Below, piece after piece: positions 4,550-6,002 of a stretch of DNA of 6,002 nucleotides. The stretch's first letter is position 1. Each line of letters opens with the position of its first letter. The DNA comes from Planctomycetota bacterium (GTDB taxonomy: Bacteria; Planctomycetota; Planctomycetia; Isosphaerales; Isosphaeraceae). The stretch is taken from the NCBI GenBank assembly GCA_021777685.1, contig JAJYDH010000400.1:1-6002 (forward strand), given 5' to 3'. Under the pieces are notes generated by a model. The model did no database searches. It had not been told where the DNA came from and saw nothing but the letters and a program-made list of their open reading frames with translations. Position numbers and translations under genes: made by a program.

Positions 4550-5728
4550 ATGAGCGAGGCTTCGATGGACGCGGGCAAGCCGAAGCACCTTCCCTCGCTG
4601 GACGGAATCCGCGGCTTGGCCATCGTCATGGTCCTCCTGACCCACTTCGGCAATTCGCTGGCGGACGAACCGGCGGTCGAGGAGTCGATCAAGCAGATTC
4701 TCCACCGGGGATGGTACGGGGTCGACCTGTTCTTCGTCCTCTCGGGGTTCCTGATCACGGGCATCCTGATCGATAGCCTGAACAGCCGGTCGTACTTCTC
4801 CACCTTCTACATCCGCCGCATCTTACGGATCTTCCCCCTCTATTACTTCTTCCTGTTCTTCCTCTACGCGATCCGGCGACCCCTGGTCGGCTGGATCTGG
4901 GGCTACGACCCGATGCCGGGCGTGGACCTCCGCTGGCACCTGGCGTACCTCTCCAACTGGCGGGCCGACCGCGGGTTGAACCCCGACGAAGCGACCCACA
5001 TGTGGAGCCTGGCGATCGAGGAGCAGTTCTATCTGGTCTGGCCGATGATCGTCTATCTGGTCCCTCGGCGGCTCCTGGGCTACGTCTGCCTGGCCGGGAT
5101 CGCCTGCGCCCTGGGGCTCCGCGAGGTGCTGGTCCTCCGGCACTCGTGGTGGGAGATGCTCCATCGGTTCACGCCGGTCCGGATGGATACCCTGCTGATG
5201 GGCGCCCTGATGGCGATCGCCTACCGGGACGAGACCTGGCGGGCGCGGTGCTCCCGGTTCCTCCTGCCGGTCGGCTTCTTCTTCGGGGCCTGGTTCTTCG
5301 CCGGCCAGGTTGGCCTGACCGCGAGATTCCACAACCGAGTCATCAGCTCGATCGCCGAGACCCTGGACTGGTCCACGGCGCCGGCGGCCTTCGCCTGCCT
5401 GGTGTTCTGGGCGGCGACGGGCGGGAGAGAGTCGCGGTTCCTCACGTCCCGGCTGATGACCACCTTCGGGCGGTACAGCTACGGGATCTACGTCTGGCAC
5501 GTCTTCGCCTGGCGGTTGTTCCCGTCGACGATGATCGAGGGCCGGCCGCTCCCGGTGAAGCTCCTGTACATCCTCCTGCTGGTCGTCGTCTCGTGCGTCT
5601 TCGCCTGGTTCTCCTGGAACCTCCTGGAGCAGCCGTTCCTGAAGCTCAAGTCGCGGTTCCCCTACTCGCCGGCCCGGCGGAAGCGCGACGCCGTCGAGCC
5701 CGTCGCCGCGATCGGCGAGGCGGTCTGA
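4550..5728 (+). CDS. Acyltransferase 3 family membrane protein
   Basis: The predicted protein has 392 residues. The ATG at 4550 is preferred, with GGGAG (4535-4539) 10 bases upstream; a GTG at 4541 would add three residues and lacks a suitable site. It is a complete acyltransferase_3 (PF01757) protein with about ten hydrophobic segments. Family landmarks are SLDGIRGLAIVMVLLTHF (16-33) with the conserved His32, VDLFFVLSGFLITGILI (58-74), IRRILRIFPLYY (88-99), HMWSLAIEEQFYLVWP (150-165) with the Glu157-Glu158 pair, RMDTLLMGAL (211-220), and FGRYSYGIYVWH (306-317). These inner-membrane enzymes O-acylate (often O-acetylate) sugars of envelope glycans, lipopolysaccharide, exopolysaccharide or antibiotics. 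The acceptor cannot be inferred and no glycosyltransferase is adjacent. There is no C-terminal SGNH domain; the tail is short and basic (RRKR) and so probably cytoplasmic. Confidence 0.94.
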   Translation: MSEASMDAGKPKHLPSLDGIRGLAIVMVLLTHFGNSLADEPAVEESIKQILHRGWYGVDLFFVLSGFLITGILIDSLNSRSYFSTFYIRRILRIFPLYYFFLFFLYAIRRPLVGWIWGYDPMPGVDLRWHLAYLSNWRADRGLNPDEATHMWSLAIEEQFYLVWPMIVYLVPRRLLGYVCLAGIACALGLREVLVLRHSWWEMLHRFTPVRMDTLLMGALMAIAYRDETWRARCSRFLLPVGFFFGAWFFAGQVGLTARFHNRVISSIAETLDWSTAPAAFACLVFWAATGGRESRFLTSRLMTTFGRYSYGIYVWHVFAWRLFPSTMIEGRPLPVKLLYILLLVVVSCVFAWFSWNLLEQPFLKLKSRFPYSPARRKRDAVEPVAAIGEAV

Positions 5729-5750
5729 CGGCGGGAATTGGCTGGTCGGA

Positions 5751-6002
5751 TCAGCGCCGGGCCTGGGCCTTGATCTGGTCGCGGAGCCGGGCGGCCAGCT
5801 CGTAGTCCTCGTCGGCGACGGCCTCGTCGAGCTGCTCGCGGAGGGTCTTCTCGACCGAGAAGTTCTTGCGGATCTCGCGTTCGAGGACGCGGAGCTGCTC
5901 GATGAGCGCCTCGTTGGGGGTGTCGTCGGACTCGGTCGCGACGTTCTGCTGATGCTCGATCAGCCGTTCCATCCCCTCGCGGACCTCGTCGATCGCCTCC
6001 TC
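5751..6002 (-). CDS. UVR-motif protein, C-terminal part (partial)
   Basis: 83 residues are visible before the TGA at 5751-5753, and the frame stays open to the window edge. An internal ATG at 5972 is unlikely to be the true start: the purines before it (GAGGGG) touch the ATG with no spacing, and the codons upstream (EEAIDEVREG) look coding. The C-terminal LREQLDEAVADEDYELAARLRDQI (residues 54-77 of the visible part) is a good UVR motif (PF02151), the helical hairpin in UvrB and UvrC that is also found in McsA-like and ClpC proteins. The preceding region is acidic and helical, probably coiled coil. No zinc-finger or nuclease part is visible, so the family cannot be named. Its stop lies 22 bp from the acyltransferase stop, tail to tail. 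Confidence 0.72.
   Translation of the reverse strand, partial: EEAIDEVREGMERLIEHQQNVATESDDTPNEALIEQLRVLEREIRKNFSVEKTLREQLDEAVADEDYELAARLRDQIKAQARR

Noticed and set aside
5729..5765. Terminator between the acyltransferase and UVR genes
   Set aside because: Only short interrupted pairings (GCTG/CAGC with a bulge) are present and there is no T tract.
5002..5805. Plus-strand 267-codon frame inside the acyltransferase gene
   Set aside because: It overlaps a strongly supported membrane protein. Its translation is a Gly/Arg/Pro-rich shadow with no motif.

Overview
The window is GC-rich, with codons that strongly favour G or C in third position. The best guide to its origin is the minus-strand gene for a DUF1559/H-X9-DG prepilin-like protein, a family massively expanded in Planctomycetota. 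The tetratricopeptide fragment and the degenerate receiver protein also look planctomycete, probably from the Isosphaeraceae side of the phylum. That placement is inferred from protein style and was not tested by a search. No rRNA, tRNA, CRISPR array, transposase or phage gene is visible.

Layout. (1) Bases 1-145 hold the last 47 codons of a plus-strand D-3-phosphoglycerate dehydrogenase (ACT domain). (2) Bases 146-336 are a non-coding boundary made of a tandemly duplicated element (99-bp period). Each copy carries two hairpins, and the element sits exactly between two convergent genes, so it probably ends transcription from both sides. (3) Bases 337-2121 hold two minus-strand genes: a short TPR protein that seems cut off at its C-terminus, and upstream of it the DUF1559 prepilin-like protein. 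(4) Bases 2122-2648 are a divergent regulatory region with a good sigma70-like promoter facing right. (5) Bases 2649-4403 are a tight plus-strand cluster: P-II signal protein, HAD-family hydrolase, degenerate receiver-domain protein, small HNH protein. Junctions are +5 bp, a 4-bp overlap and +14 bp, and the last two genes start with TTG behind strong Shine-Dalgarno sequences. (6) After a 146-bp gap with a possible promoter comes an integral-membrane acyltransferase-3 gene (4550-5728). (7) It converges, with 22 bp between stops, on the C-terminal part of a minus-strand UVR-motif protein that runs off the right edge.

How the genes work together. The first part is ordinary housekeeping (serine synthesis) and cell-surface or secretion-related genes. 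The P-II cluster is the most interesting part. A P-II homologue without the uridylylated tyrosine, a HAD protein with Asn in place of the second catalytic Asp, a receiver domain without its acidic pair, and a small HNH protein are packed as one transcription unit. Three of the four carry changed signalling or catalytic residues. Whether they share a pathway cannot be settled from this window.
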